Shown here: piece by piece, positions 7,576 to 16,296 of the stretch
Position numbering within the stretch: the stretch's first letter is position 1
How the letters are laid out: the number at the start of each line of letters is the position of its first letter
Assembly (NCBI RefSeq): GCF_000515395.1
Contig: NZ_KI911782.1
Location: forward strand, 4,210,697 to 4,274,696
Length of the DNA: 64,000 nucleotides
From: Jiangella gansuensis DSM 44835
GTDB taxonomy: Bacteria; Actinomycetota; Actinomycetes; Jiangellales; Jiangellaceae
Direction: 5' to 3'
Made by a program: the position numbers and the translations under genes
The notes under the pieces: model-generated
The model's database searches: none
Seen by the model: only the letters and a program-made list of their open reading frames with translations
Told to the model about the DNA's origin: nothing

Positions 7576-8382
7576 GTGCCGCCTCGACGCCGTCTCGACG
7601 CCGAGCTGGTCCGACGCGGGCTGGCACGCTCACGTGAACACGCCGCTGCTCTCGTGGCCGACGGGCGGGTGCTGATCAGCGGCCGCGCTGCCACGAAGGC
7701 GGCCACGGCCGTCGACCCCGCTGACCCCGTGCTCGTCACCGAGCCGGCGGAGGGCGAGGAGTACGTGTCCCGCGGCGGGCACAAGCTCGCCGGCGCGCTC
7801 GACGTGTTCGAACCGCGCGGGTTCGACGTGGCCGGCAAGCGATGTCTCGACGCCGGCGCGTCCACCGGCGGGTTCACCGATGTGCTGCTGCGGCGCGGCG
7901 CTGCCGAGGTGGTCGCGGTCGATGTCGGGTACGGGCAGCTGGCGTGGTCACTGCGCTCGGACGACCGCGTCCGGGTGCTCGATCGCACGAACGTGCGCGA
8001 CCTCACTCCCGAGCAGGTCGGAGCGCCGGTCGATGTCGTCGTCGGCGACCTGTCGTTCATCTCGCTCCGGCTGGTGCTTGCGCCGCTGTGGTCGGCGTGC
8101 ACGCCGGCGGCCGACCTCGCCCTCATGGTGAAACCGCAGTTCGAAGTGGGCAAGGACCGCGTCGGCAAGGGCGGTGTCGTCCGTGACCCGCAGCTGCGCG
8201 CGGAGGCCGTCCACGGGGTCGCCGACGCGGCCGCCGAGCTCGGCCTGGGTGTCGCCGGGGTCACCGCCAGCCCGTTGCCGGGCCCGTCCGGCAACGTCGA
8301 GTACTTTCTGTGGTTGCGCGCCGGCGCTCCCGCGGTCGGCCCCGACGAGGTCCAGCAGGCCGTCGCGGAGGGACCCCAATGA
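7576..8382 (+). CDS. tlyA: TlyA-family rRNA 2'-O-methyltransferase
   Basis: This 268-aa protein has an N-terminal S4 RNA-binding domain (residues 1-60, with RRLDAELVRRGLARSREHA). An FtsJ-like methyltransferase domain follows. The SAM-binding motif LDAGASTGGFTD is at 91-102, a lysine in SRGGHKL is near residue 70, and GDLSFISLR and MVKPQFEVGK carry the later catalytic region. TlyA methylates ribose positions in 16S and 23S rRNA and, in mycobacteria, confers capreomycin susceptibility. The GTG at 7576 follows the preceding gene by 5 nt. Its stop overlaps the NAD kinase start by 4 nt (ATGA), so the two are translationally coupled. Confidence 0.95.
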   Translation: MPPRRRLDAELVRRGLARSREHAAALVADGRVLISGRAATKAATAVDPADPVLVTEPAEGEEYVSRGGHKLAGALDVFEPRGFDVAGKRCLDAGASTGGFTDVLLRRGAAEVVAVDVGYGQLAWSLRSDDRVRVLDRTNVRDLTPEQVGAPVDVVVGDLSFISLRLVLAPLWSACTPAADLALMVKPQFEVGKDRVGKGGVVRDPQLRAEAVHGVADAAAELGLGVAGVTASPLPGPSGNVEYFLWLRAGAPAVGPDEVQQAVAEGPQ

Positions 8383-9284
8383 CCAGGACCGTCCTGCTTG
8401 TCGCACACACCGGGCGCGAAGAGGCCCGGCAGATCGCCGGCAAGGTCATCGAGCGGCTCGGCGCGGCCGGCATCCGCGTGCGCGTCATGGCCGACGAGCG
8501 GGCGGACATCGGTCTCCCGGACACCCGGGGTGATCTCGTCACCGTGGTCCCCGACGGTGCACCCAGCGCCGCCGACGGCGCCGAGCTGGTGGTCGTCATC
8601 GGCGGCGACGGCACCATCCTGCGTGGCGCCGAGGTCGCCCGGCCGTCCGGCACCCCCATACTCGGCGTCAACCTCGGGCACGTCGGCTTCCTCGCCGAGG
8701 CCGAGGTGGACGACCTCGGCTTCACGGTCGACCACATCGTCACCCGCGGCTACGCCGTCGAAGAACGCATGACGGTCGACGTCACGGTCCGCCACGACGG
8801 CACCGTCACCGCCGATAACTGGGCGCTCAACGAGGTGAGCGTCGAGAAGGCCAGCCGGGAACGGATGCTCGACCTGGTGGCGGAGATCGACGGCCGGGCG
8901 GTGTCGCGGTGGGGGTGCGACGGCGTCGTCATGGCCACCCCCACGGGCTCGACGGCGTACGCGTTCAGCGCCGGCGGCCCGGTGGTGTGGCCGGAGCTGG
9001 AGGCGCTGCTCATGGTGCCCATCAGCGCGCACGCGCTCTTCGCACGGCCGATGGTGGTCTCGCCGTCGGCGGAGCTGGCGGTCACCGTGCAGCACCGCAC
9101 GCCGGGCGCCGTCCTGTGGTGCGACGGGCGCCGGGCGGTCGAGCTGCCACCCGGGGCGCGGGTGGAAGTGCGCCGCGGCGAGCAGCCGGTCCGGCTGGCC
9201 CGGCTGCACCAGGCGCCGTTCACCGACCGGCTGGTCGCGAAGTTCGCGCTGCCGGTCGAAGGATGGCGAGGCGCGCGGGCATGA
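8379..9284 (+). CDS. nadK: NAD kinase
   Basis: This 301-aa protein phosphorylates NAD to NADP. The GGDGT motif is at 75-79 and is followed by ILGVNLGHVGFLAEAEVDD. Further blocks are NEVSVEK and the glycine-rich CDGVVMATPTGSTAYAFSAGGP (core PTGSTAYAFSAGGP). All are hallmarks of the ATP-NAD kinase family. The start is set by the ATGA overlap with tlyA and by ggaggga six bases upstream. In actinobacteria the gene regularly lies between tlyA and recN, as here. Confidence 0.96.
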   Translation: MTRTVLLVAHTGREEARQIAGKVIERLGAAGIRVRVMADERADIGLPDTRGDLVTVVPDGAPSAADGAELVVVIGGDGTILRGAEVARPSGTPILGVNLGHVGFLAEAEVDDLGFTVDHIVTRGYAVEERMTVDVTVRHDGTVTADNWALNEVSVEKASRERMLDLVAEIDGRAVSRWGCDGVVMATPTGSTAYAFSAGGPVVWPELEALLMVPISAHALFARPMVVSPSAELAVTVQHRTPGAVLWCDGRRAVELPPGARVEVRRGEQPVRLARLHQAPFTDRLVAKFALPVEGWRGARA

Positions 9285-9312
9285 CATCCCGGATCACCCC
9301 GGTACGCACCGA

Positions 9313-9318
9313 TAGGCT
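9313..9318 (+). promoter_or_regulatory. Candidate -10 box (leaderless) for recN
   Basis: TAGGCT lies 8 nt before the GTG start of recN. That spacing would put the transcription start at the start codon. No ribosome binding site is seen, which fits leaderless expression. No clear -35 was found. Confidence 0.5.
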
Positions 9319-9326
9319 GAGGTCCT

Positions 9327-11045
9327 GTGCTTGAGGAAATCCGAATCCGTGGTCTGGGCGTCATCGACGATGCTCAGCTGGAGCTGGGGCCGGGGCTGAC
9401 GGTCGTCACCGGCGAGACGGGCGCGGGCAAGACCATGGTGCTCACCGGCCTCAACCTGCTCATGGGCGGCCGCGCCGACGGCGGCGCCGTGCGCACCGGC
9501 GCCGGCAAGGCCCTGGTCGAAGGTCGCGTCAGCCTCCCCGCCGACAGCCCCGTCGCCGCCCGCGCCGTGGACGCCGGTGCTGAGCTGGAACCAGCCGGCG
9601 GCGCCGGCGTCGAACTACTGCTGAGCCGCACGGTCATGGCCGAGGGCCGGTCGCGGGCCCACGTCGGCGGCCGCAGCGCCCCGGTGAGTGTCCTGGCCGA
9701 GCTCGCCGAGAATCTCGTCGCCGTGCACGGGCAGAGCGACCAGCAGCGGCTGCTGCGTTCGTCCCGGCAGCTCGCCGCCTTGGACCGGTACGCCGGCGAC
9801 ACCGTCGCCGAGCCGCTGTCCGCCTACACGACGAGGTACGCGCGGCTGCGCGCCGTCGAAACCGAGCTCGACGAGGTCACGTCCAAGGCCCGCGAACGCG
9901 CCCAGGAAGCCGACCTGCTGCGCCTCGGCCTGGGCGAGATCGAAGCGGTCGACCCGCAGCCGGACGAAGACGAAGCGCTGCGCGCCGAGGAGGCCAGGCT
10001 GGCGCACGCCGACGCGCTGCGCACCGCGGCCGACACCGCCCACCGCGGTCTGTCCGCCGACGACACCGTCTCGGGCGAGACCGACGTTCTCACTCTGCTC
10101 GGCCAGGCCCGGCAGGTGGTCGAGGCCGAACGCGACCACGACCCCGACCTGGCCGCACTGGCCGACCGGCTCGCCGAGGCGACCTACCTCGTCGGCGATG
10201 TCGCCGCGGACCTCGCGTCCTACAGCGCCGGCATCGACACCGACCCGGAGCGGCTGGCGGAGGTACAACAGCGCCGGGCCGCGCTGACCGGCCTGACCCG
10301 CAAGTACGGCGAGTCCATCGGCGAGGTGCTGGCCTGGGCCGAGGCCGGGTCGCGCCGGCTGCTGGAGCTCGACGGCGACGACGAGCGGGTCACCACGCTG
10401 CGCGAGGAGAAGGACACGCTGCTGGCCGAGCTGGGCGAGCTCGCGGGGCGCATCACGGCGGCCCGCACCGAAGCCGCCGCCCGCTTCGCCGACGACGTCA
10501 GCGTAGAGCTCGCCGCACTGGCCATGCCGCACGCGCGCATCGTCGTCGAGGTCCGGCCCCGCGACGGCTTCGGCCCCACCGGCGTCGACGACGTCGAGAT
10601 CCTCTTCACCGCCCACAACGGCGCCCAGCCGCGGCCGCTGGACAAGGGCGCATCCGGCGGTGAGCTGTCCCGGCTCATGCTCGCCATCGAGGTGGTGTTC
10701 GCCGGCGCCGACCCGGTGCCCACGTTCGTGTTCGACGAGGTCGACGCGGGGGTCGGCGGCAAGGCGGCGGTCGAGGTCGGCCGTCGGCTGGCGATGCTGG
10801 CCAAGCATGCGCAGGTGCTGGTGGTCACGCATCTGCCGCAGGTCGCCGCGTTCGCCGACCAGCACCTCAAGGTCGTCAAGTCCGACGACGGCCGGGTCAC
10901 CAGCAGCGGGGTGGAAGCGCTCGACGACGCGGGCCGGGTCGGCGAACTGTCCCGGATGCTCGCCGGTCTCGAAGGGTCGGCATCGGCCCGGGCCCATGCG
11001 GAGGAGCTCCTGGAGACCGCGGCCAGCTCCAAGCTCGACCCCTGA
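9327..11045 (+). CDS. recN: DNA repair protein RecN
   Basis: This 572-aa SMC-like ATPase takes part in double-strand-break repair. Walker A is GETGAGKT at 29-36. The ABC-type signature SGGELSRLMLA and Walker B TFVFDEVDAGVGG lie in the C-terminal third, followed by the H-loop region VTHLPQVAAFAD. The middle is Glu/Arg/Ala-rich and forms the coiled-coil arms. The length is typical for RecN. The GTG start at 9327 has no ribosome binding site but a close -10 box. It follows NAD kinase by 42 nt. Confidence 0.96.
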   Translation: MLEEIRIRGLGVIDDAQLELGPGLTVVTGETGAGKTMVLTGLNLLMGGRADGGAVRTGAGKALVEGRVSLPADSPVAARAVDAGAELEPAGGAGVELLLSRTVMAEGRSRAHVGGRSAPVSVLAELAENLVAVHGQSDQQRLLRSSRQLAALDRYAGDTVAEPLSAYTTRYARLRAVETELDEVTSKARERAQEADLLRLGLGEIEAVDPQPDEDEALRAEEARLAHADALRTAADTAHRGLSADDTVSGETDVLTLLGQARQVVEAERDHDPDLAALADRLAEATYLVGDVAADLASYSAGIDTDPERLAEVQQRRAALTGLTRKYGESIGEVLAWAEAGSRRLLELDGDDERVTTLREEKDTLLAELGELAGRITAARTEAAARFADDVSVELAALAMPHARIVVEVRPRDGFGPTGVDDVEILFTAHNGAQPRPLDKGASGGELSRLMLAIEVVFAGADPVPTFVFDEVDAGVGGKAAVEVGRRLAMLAKHAQVLVVTHLPQVAAFADQHLKVVKSDDGRVTSSGVEALDDAGRVGELSRMLAGLEGSASARAHAEELLETAASSKLDP

Positions 11046-11160
11046 CGGCACAGGCGACTCGCCTGCGGTGACGTTCCCGCTCCGATCGGCCGCACCGGGT
11101 CTATCGTGATCACAGTTGGCGTAGGCAGCGGTGTGCTCGCCTCCGGACTCAGGGAGCGCC

Positions 11161-13179
11161 ATGGTGCCGGCACTCATCGCCCTGCTGGCCGTGGCGGCTG
11201 CGATGGTGCCCGGGCAGCCGGCGACCGCGGTGGATCCGGTGCGCTCCGCGCCCGCAGCCGCGGCCCCCGCAGCCGCAGCGCCCGCACCGGACGCGTCCGC
11301 CGCCGTCCCGCAGGACCCCGCCGCCGACGAGCTCATCCGGCGTTACGCCCCCGTGGTCCGGCTGCGTGAACAACTCGAGCCCTGTGGTGACGGTGAGCCG
11401 TACCATCCCGTCGACGTCGACGTGCTCATGGACAACGACGGCGTCGCGCTGCGCGGCCCGTGGACTTCGAACGACCTGGTTGACATCGGGCCCGGCGCCG
11501 ACGACCTGGGACGGGGTCTGCTGGAGTACCACCTCGACTTCCCCGGCGACGCGCTCGCGCCCGGCTGCGGCTATGAGACGTGGGCGCGCCAGATCAGCGA
11601 GGGCACGGCGCCCATGATGTACGGCCGCGTCGCCGGGGACCCGGCTCGCCCCCGTCAGCTGGCCGTCCAGTACTGGTTCTTCTACGTCTTCAACGACTTC
11701 AACAACCTGCACGAAGGCGACTGGGAGATGATCCAGGTCAACTTCGACGCTCCGGACGCGGCGGCAGCTCTCGAGACCGACCCCACCGAGGTCGGTTACA
11801 GCCAGCACGCCGGCGCCGAACGGGCGGAGTGGGGCGCGCACAAGCTGGAGGTGGTCGACGGCACCCACCCGGTGGTCTACCCGGCCGAGGGATCGCACGC
11901 GAACTTCTTCACCGACGCGCTGTACCTGGGTGCCAGCTCCGCCACCGGTGTGGGCTGCGACGACACCACCGGACCGCATCTGCAGCTACGGCCGCGGCTC
12001 GCCGCCGTCCCGACCGACGCCGCCGACTACCAGGCCGGCTTTCCATGGTTGGGTTTCGAAGGACGGTGGGGCGAGCGGCAGGACGCGTTCTACAACGGCC
12101 CGACCGGCCCGAACATGAAGACGCAGTGGACCGCGCCGATCCGCTGGTCGGAGAGCAGCTGGCGCAACGCCAGCGCGACCGTCCCACTCGGTGCGTCACT
12201 CGGCCCGAGCGCCACCGACGCGTTCTGCGACGTCGTCGAGGAGGCGTCGAACCTGTTGCGGCAGCTGGTCCGCAACCCGGCGGCGGTGCTCGCGGCACTG
12301 GTGGCGCTGCTGGTCGTCATCCTGCTGATCGCGAGCCGGACGTCCTGGACACCGGCCGAGCCGTACCCCGTCGCCGCCCGGCGCACGTGGGGCCGCATCC
12401 TGGTGGCCGCGCGCCGGATGTACGCACGGCACCCCGTGCTGTTCCTTGGCATCGGCATGGTCTACCTGCCGGTGATGGCCCTGGCAGCCGGGCTGCAGTG
12501 GGTCCTCGTCGAGGCCGGCGAGCTGAGCTCACTGGTCGACACCGACGGCGACCAGAACGCCGCGACGGTGTTCGTCGTGGTCCTGGCCGGCGGGGCGATC
12601 TCGCTGCTGGCGTACTTCTGCGTGCTCGCCGCGGTGTCGCGCGCGTTGGTCGACCTCGACGCCGGCCGCCGGGTCACCGTCGGGTCGGCGTACCGGGCGG
12701 CCGGCGCGCGGCTGCGGCCGCTGGTGCTGGTCGCGCTGCGGCTGGTGGTCGTCATCTGGGCGTTGCTGCTGTTCGTGTTCACCGTGCCGCTCGCGCTCAT
12801 CTACGCGGTACGCAACGGGTTCGCCGTCCAGGCCGTGATGATGGAGGACCGGGGCACGGGCCGCGGCGCGAACGACGCGTTCCGCCGCAGCCGGGACGTG
12901 GTGCGTGGGCAGTGGTGGCGGGCGACCGCGGTGGCGGCACTGGTCGTCGGGCTGGGCGCCATCGCCGGGCCGCTGGTGGGCATCGTGCTGCTGCTGGTGT
13001 CGGACGGTTCGTTCGACCTGATCAACCTGATCAGTGCCGCCGTCTATGTGGCCGCGATGCCGTACGTCGCGCTGGTACTCGGCTATCTCTACCTGGATCT
13101 GTCGGTCCGGTCCGCCGAGACGGAGGGCGCCCGAACCGAGCGCGGCCGGCCTCCCGCGGGTGTCTCCTCACCCCGATGA
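11161..13179 (+). CDS. Exported Vps62-like domain protein with membrane C-terminus
   Basis: This 672-aa protein begins with a hydrophobic signal segment (VPALIALLAVAAAMV) and an Ala/Pro-rich linker. An extracytoplasmic domain (about residues 40-350) resembles Vps62-related proteins: LIRRYAPVVRLREQL, YHPVDVDVLMDN, VQYWFFYVFNDFNNLHEGDWE and the histidine-rich GSHANFF are visible. Several membrane segments follow from about residue 380, including FLGIGMVYLPVMALAAGLQW and WALLLFVFTVPLALIYAV, and resemble a DUF7544/YciC-like membrane domain. The ATG at 11161 is preferred over a GTG at 11131 because aggga precedes it and the signal peptide then starts properly. A two-part architecture like this is uncommon and the function is unknown. 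It lies between recN and steA. Confidence 0.75.
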   Translation: MVPALIALLAVAAAMVPGQPATAVDPVRSAPAAAAPAAAAPAPDASAAVPQDPAADELIRRYAPVVRLREQLEPCGDGEPYHPVDVDVLMDNDGVALRGPWTSNDLVDIGPGADDLGRGLLEYHLDFPGDALAPGCGYETWARQISEGTAPMMYGRVAGDPARPRQLAVQYWFFYVFNDFNNLHEGDWEMIQVNFDAPDAAAALETDPTEVGYSQHAGAERAEWGAHKLEVVDGTHPVVYPAEGSHANFFTDALYLGASSATGVGCDDTTGPHLQLRPRLAAVPTDAADYQAGFPWLGFEGRWGERQDAFYNGPTGPNMKTQWTAPIRWSESSWRNASATVPLGASLGPSATDAFCDVVEEASNLLRQLVRNPAAVLAALVALLVVILLIASRTSWTPAEPYPVAARRTWGRILVAARRMYARHPVLFLGIGMVYLPVMALAAGLQWVLVEAGELSSLVDTDGDQNAATVFVVVLAGGAISLLAYFCVLAAVSRALVDLDAGRRVTVGSAYRAAGARLRPLVLVALRLVVVIWALLLFVFTVPLALIYAVRNGFAVQAVMMEDRGTGRGANDAFRRSRDVVRGQWWRATAVAALVVGLGAIAGPLVGIVLLLVSDGSFDLINLISAAVYVAAMPYVALVLGYLYLDLSVRSAETEGARTERGRPPAGVSSPR

Positions 13180-13298
13180 CGCCCCGACGACGCCCCGACG
13201 ACGCCCCAGGGCGCCGCGACCCGGCTCGAGGCGGGTCACAGCCAACACGCGGCGCACCGATGCGGCATTGCAGGGCCGGGCATGGCAGGATTCGGCTA

Positions 13299-14483
13299 GT
13301 GAGGATGCCTGCACTGCGCCGCCGTAAGCCCGATGACCTGCCCGGGGTCAGCGGCGTCGTGCGCTTGGACCACCGCACGAAGAACCTGACGAAACGGCTC
13401 AAACCGGGCGAAATCGCCGTCATCGATCACCTCGACATCGACCGCGTCAGCGCCGAGGCCCTGGTGGCTTGCGAGGCCGGCGCCGTCGTGAACGTCCGCC
13501 CGTCGGTCAGCGGCCGCTACCCGAACCTGGGCCCGGACATCATCGTGCGCGCCGGTATCCCGCTCATCGACGACGTCGGCCCGGACCTCTTCAGCGCCCT
13601 GCACGAAGGCGAGCGGGTGCGTGTCGACGGCGACACCATCTACCGCGAAGGCAGCGGTGAGGCCGCCGGCTCCGGCATCCGGCACGACGAGGCCAGCCTC
13701 GGCAAGCTCATGAGCGAGGCCCGTGAGGGCCTGTCGTCCCAGCTCGAGGCGTTCGCGGCGAACACCATGGAGTTCCTCAAGCGCGAACGCGAACTGCTGC
13801 TCGACGGCGTCGGCGTGCCGGAGATCCGTACCGACCTCGACGGCCGGCACGTGCTCATCGTCGTGCGTGGCTACGACTACAAAGAAGACCTGTCGACGCT
13901 GCGGCCCTACATCCGCGAGTACAGCCCGGTGCTCATCGGGGTCGACGGCGGCGCCGACGCCCTGCTCGAGGTCGGCCTCAAACCGGACCTGATCGTCGGC
14001 GACATGGACTCCGTCTCCGACGACGCGCTGGCCAGCGGCGCCGAGCTGGTCGTGCACGCCTACCGCGACGGCCGGGCGCCCGGGCTGGGCCGGCTCGAAC
14101 GCATGGGGTTGTCGGGAGTGCCGTTCGCGGCCACCGGCACCAGCGAGGACATCGCGATGCTGCTCGCCGACGACAAGGGCGCCAGCCTCATCGTCGCCGT
14201 CGGCAGCCACGCCACCCTCGTCGAGTTCCTCGACAAGGGCCGTTCCGGTATGGCCAGCACCTTCCTCACCCGGCTTCGGGTGGGCAGTAAGCTCGTCGAC
14301 GCCAAGGGCGTGAGCCGGCTGTACCACAGCCGGATTCCGGTCTGGATGCTCGCGCTCCTGATCGTGGCGGGCATCATCGCTGTCGGCGCCGCGATGTACG
14401 CGACGCCGACCGGCCGGGCTTACCTCGACATCGTCGGTTCGTGGTGGGACCGCTTCTACTTCTGGGTGCAGGGGCTTTTCTGA
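13299..14483 (+). CDS. steA: SteA-like cytokinetic-ring-associated protein
   Basis: This 394-aa protein matches the actinobacterial SteA family (Rv1697 of M. tuberculosis). Conserved blocks are RTKNLTKRLKPGEIAVIDH, AVVNVRPSVSGRYPNLGP, SQLEAFAANTMEFLKRE, a thiamine-pyrophosphokinase-like GVDGGADALLEVGLKPDLIVGDMDS (core LKPDLIVGDMDS), and TFLTRLRVGSKLVDAKGVS. One transmembrane helix near the C-terminus (WMLALLIVAGIIAVGAAMY) anchors it. In Corynebacterium, SteA and SteB act together at the septum and influence cell separation. The GTG start gives MRMPAL, like the mycobacterial N-terminus, and gcagga lies upstream. steB begins 1 nt after the stop. Confidence 0.92.
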   Translation: MRMPALRRRKPDDLPGVSGVVRLDHRTKNLTKRLKPGEIAVIDHLDIDRVSAEALVACEAGAVVNVRPSVSGRYPNLGPDIIVRAGIPLIDDVGPDLFSALHEGERVRVDGDTIYREGSGEAAGSGIRHDEASLGKLMSEAREGLSSQLEAFAANTMEFLKRERELLLDGVGVPEIRTDLDGRHVLIVVRGYDYKEDLSTLRPYIREYSPVLIGVDGGADALLEVGLKPDLIVGDMDSVSDDALASGAELVVHAYRDGRAPGLGRLERMGLSGVPFAATGTSEDIAMLLADDKGASLIVAVGSHATLVEFLDKGRSGMASTFLTRLRVGSKLVDAKGVSRLYHSRIPVWMLALLIVAGIIAVGAAMYATPTGRAYLDIVGSWWDRFYFWVQGLF

Positions 14484-14484
14484 C

Positions 14485-15456
14485 GTGATCGACTTTCGAT
14501 ATCACCTGGTCTCGATCATCGCCGTGTTCTTCGCGCTGGCGGCCGGCATCGTGCTCGGCGCCGGGCCGCTCGGTGACCGGGTCGACGACAATCTCGCCGA
14601 CCAGACCTCGGGCCTGCGCGACGAGAACCGCGACCTGCGCGAGCAGCTCGAGGCCGCCCAGACCGACCTGGACTTCCAGGAGCAGTTCATCCAGGAGGTC
14701 ATGCCGCGGCTGGTCTCCGGGCAGCTGGACGAGGAGCACGTCGGCATCATCGCGATGCCCGGCGCCGACGAGGATACCGTCGCCGCCGTCCGTGAGACGT
14801 TGCAGACCGCCGGCGCCACGGCCGATCTCACCGTGCGCATCGAGCCGACCTGGACCGATCCCGACTCCGAGCCGGTCCTCGACGAACTGGCCAGCGAGCT
14901 GGTGACGTCGGGTACCGAGCTGCCCACCGAGGGCGGCGGCTACACCCGCGGGGCGACCGTGCTGGCCTCGGCGCTGCTGGCGCAGCCCAGCGGCGAGCCC
15001 GGCGGCGGCGCGCACGAGACCGTCGACACCGCCACCGTCACCGCGTTCCAGGAGTCCGAGCTCATCGTGCTGGAGCAGGACGCCTCGGTGGCGCCGACCC
15101 TGGCCGTCATGGTCGCAGGGTCGGTGTCCGGCGACGACGCGGAGGACCGGCTCGGCCGGCTGACCGATCTGGCGCAGCAGTTCGACGCCGCCGGTGCCGG
15201 CAGCGTCGTGGCCGGGCCGGCCGCCACCGCCGACGGCGGCTTGGTGCAGGCGGTCCGGGAGGACGGCGACCTCGCCGAGTCCGTCTCCACCGTCGACTCC
15301 GCCGACCTGCCCAGCGGCCGTGCCGCGATCGTGTTCGCGCTGAACGAGCAGGAGGAAGGCGGCGCCGGCCACTACGGCGTCATCGGTGAGACCGACGGCG
15401 TGCTGCCGCCAGTGCCCGAGGCACCCGAAACCGAACCGACCGAGGAGACCTCGTGA
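14485..15456 (+). CDS. steB: SteB/MctB-family envelope protein
   Basis: This 323-aa protein opens with MIDFRYHLVSIIAVFFALAAGIVLG, whose core FRYHLVSIIAVFFALAAGI is the near-invariant start of the MctB/SteB family and a single N-terminal membrane helix. A coiled-coil (TSGLRDENRDLREQLEAAQ) and an extracytoplasmic domain follow. The family includes M. tuberculosis Rv1698 (MctB), linked to copper tolerance, and corynebacterial SteB, a septal partner of SteA. The pairing with steA here, with only one base between them, favours the SteB role. It starts with GTG. Confidence 0.92.
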   Translation: MIDFRYHLVSIIAVFFALAAGIVLGAGPLGDRVDDNLADQTSGLRDENRDLREQLEAAQTDLDFQEQFIQEVMPRLVSGQLDEEHVGIIAMPGADEDTVAAVRETLQTAGATADLTVRIEPTWTDPDSEPVLDELASELVTSGTELPTEGGGYTRGATVLASALLAQPSGEPGGGAHETVDTATVTAFQESELIVLEQDASVAPTLAVMVAGSVSGDDAEDRLGRLTDLAQQFDAAGAGSVVAGPAATADGGLVQAVREDGDLAESVSTVDSADLPSGRAAIVFALNEQEEGGAGHYGVIGETDGVLPPVPEAPETEPTEETS

Positions 15457-15481
15457 GCGCGTCGGGCAGGAGAGGGCGCGC

Positions 15482-16294
15482 ATGAGCCGGCTGCTGGGGA
15501 AGCTCGTGGCCGCCGGTGTCGCGGGTGCCGGCGCCTGGCTGGTCGCGCGCCGGATCAACGACACACTGCCCGGCGGCCGGGAGCTCTGGGAGCGCAAGAA
15601 CTTCCGCGGCTCCACGGTGACGCTGGCGGGCGGGCCCGCGGTAGCCGCTGGTGCCGCCGCCGGTATCGCCGTCGCGCCCGGGCTCTCCGCCCGCACCCGG
15701 GTGGCAGGCGTTGCGGCCGCGACGGCCGTGGGCGCCGTCGGGCTCTACGATGACCTGGCAGGTAGCACCTCCAGCAAGGGCCTGCGCGGCCACCTCACGG
15801 CGCTGCGCGAGGGCGAGCTCACCAGCGGCGTGGTGAAGATCGGCGTCATCGGCGCGGCCGGTCTCGCCGGCGCGGGACTGGTCAGCGACAACGCGGTCGA
15901 CGCCGCCATCGGGGGCGCGGCCGTCGCCGGTCACGCCAACCTGCTGAACCTGCTGGACCTGCGCCCGGGCCGGGCCAACAAGGCCGTCCTGCTGCACACC
16001 CCGGCCGTGCTGGCAGGGCCGGCCGCGCCACTCGGTGCCGCCGCGGTCGGTGCCGCGCTGGCCAGCCTGCCCGACGACCTCGGCGAGCAGATCATGCTCG
16101 GCGATTCCGGTGCCAACACGCTGGGCGCGCTGCTCGGCCTGGCGCTGGTCGCCCGCGAAGGCCGGTGGGCCCGGCTGGCGCATCTCGCCGTCGTCACCGG
16201 TCTGATCCTGGCCAGCGAGAAGGTCAGCTTCACGAAGGTCATCGAGCGCACCCCGGGGCTGCGCGAGCTGGACGGCCTCGGCCGGCTGCGCTGA
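15482..16294 (+). CDS. MraY/WecA-like membrane glycosyl-1-phosphate transferase homologue
   Basis: This 270-aa, strongly hydrophobic protein keeps the motif order of the MraY/WecA superfamily in shortened form. GLYDDLAGS resembles the DD motif, followed by KGLRGHLTALREG. GHANLLNLLDLRPGRANKA resembles the NxxNxxDGxDG motif, and LGDSGANTLGALLG resembles the GDxGSxxLG motif. The usual length is 320-370 residues, so it is a reduced member. The family moves phospho-sugars onto polyprenyl phosphate. The next genes encode a MurJ-like flippase and a GT4 glycosyltransferase, so an envelope glycan role is plausible. Whether it is catalytic is uncertain because the third motif has R-P instead of D-G. 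The ATG at 15482 has aggaga upstream. Confidence 0.75.
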   Translation: MSRLLGKLVAAGVAGAGAWLVARRINDTLPGGRELWERKNFRGSTVTLAGGPAVAAGAAAGIAVAPGLSARTRVAGVAAATAVGAVGLYDDLAGSTSSKGLRGHLTALREGELTSGVVKIGVIGAAGLAGAGLVSDNAVDAAIGGAAVAGHANLLNLLDLRPGRANKAVLLHTPAVLAGPAAPLGAAAVGAALASLPDDLGEQIMLGDSGANTLGALLGLALVAREGRWARLAHLAVVTGLILASEKVSFTKVIERTPGLRELDGLGRLR

Positions 16295-16296
16295 CG

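Noticed and set aside
7476-9287. Very long open frame on the minus strand opposite tlyA and NAD kinase
   Set aside because: It is the mirror of strongly conserved genes on the plus strand. Its protein is Arg/His/Pro-rich without any motif, as expected from high-GC shadow frames.
9615-11336. Long minus-strand open frame opposite recN
   Set aside because: recN on the plus strand has all family motifs, and the opposite frame has none.
11580-13298. Long plus-strand open frame running into steA from inside the Vps62-like gene
   Set aside because: Only the part from 13299 matches SteA. The upstream part is an Arg-rich shadow of the Vps62-like gene in another frame.
13180-13298. Short repeats of acgccccgacg after the Vps62-like gene
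   Set aside because: Only about two and a half copies, most likely chance in GC-rich DNA.
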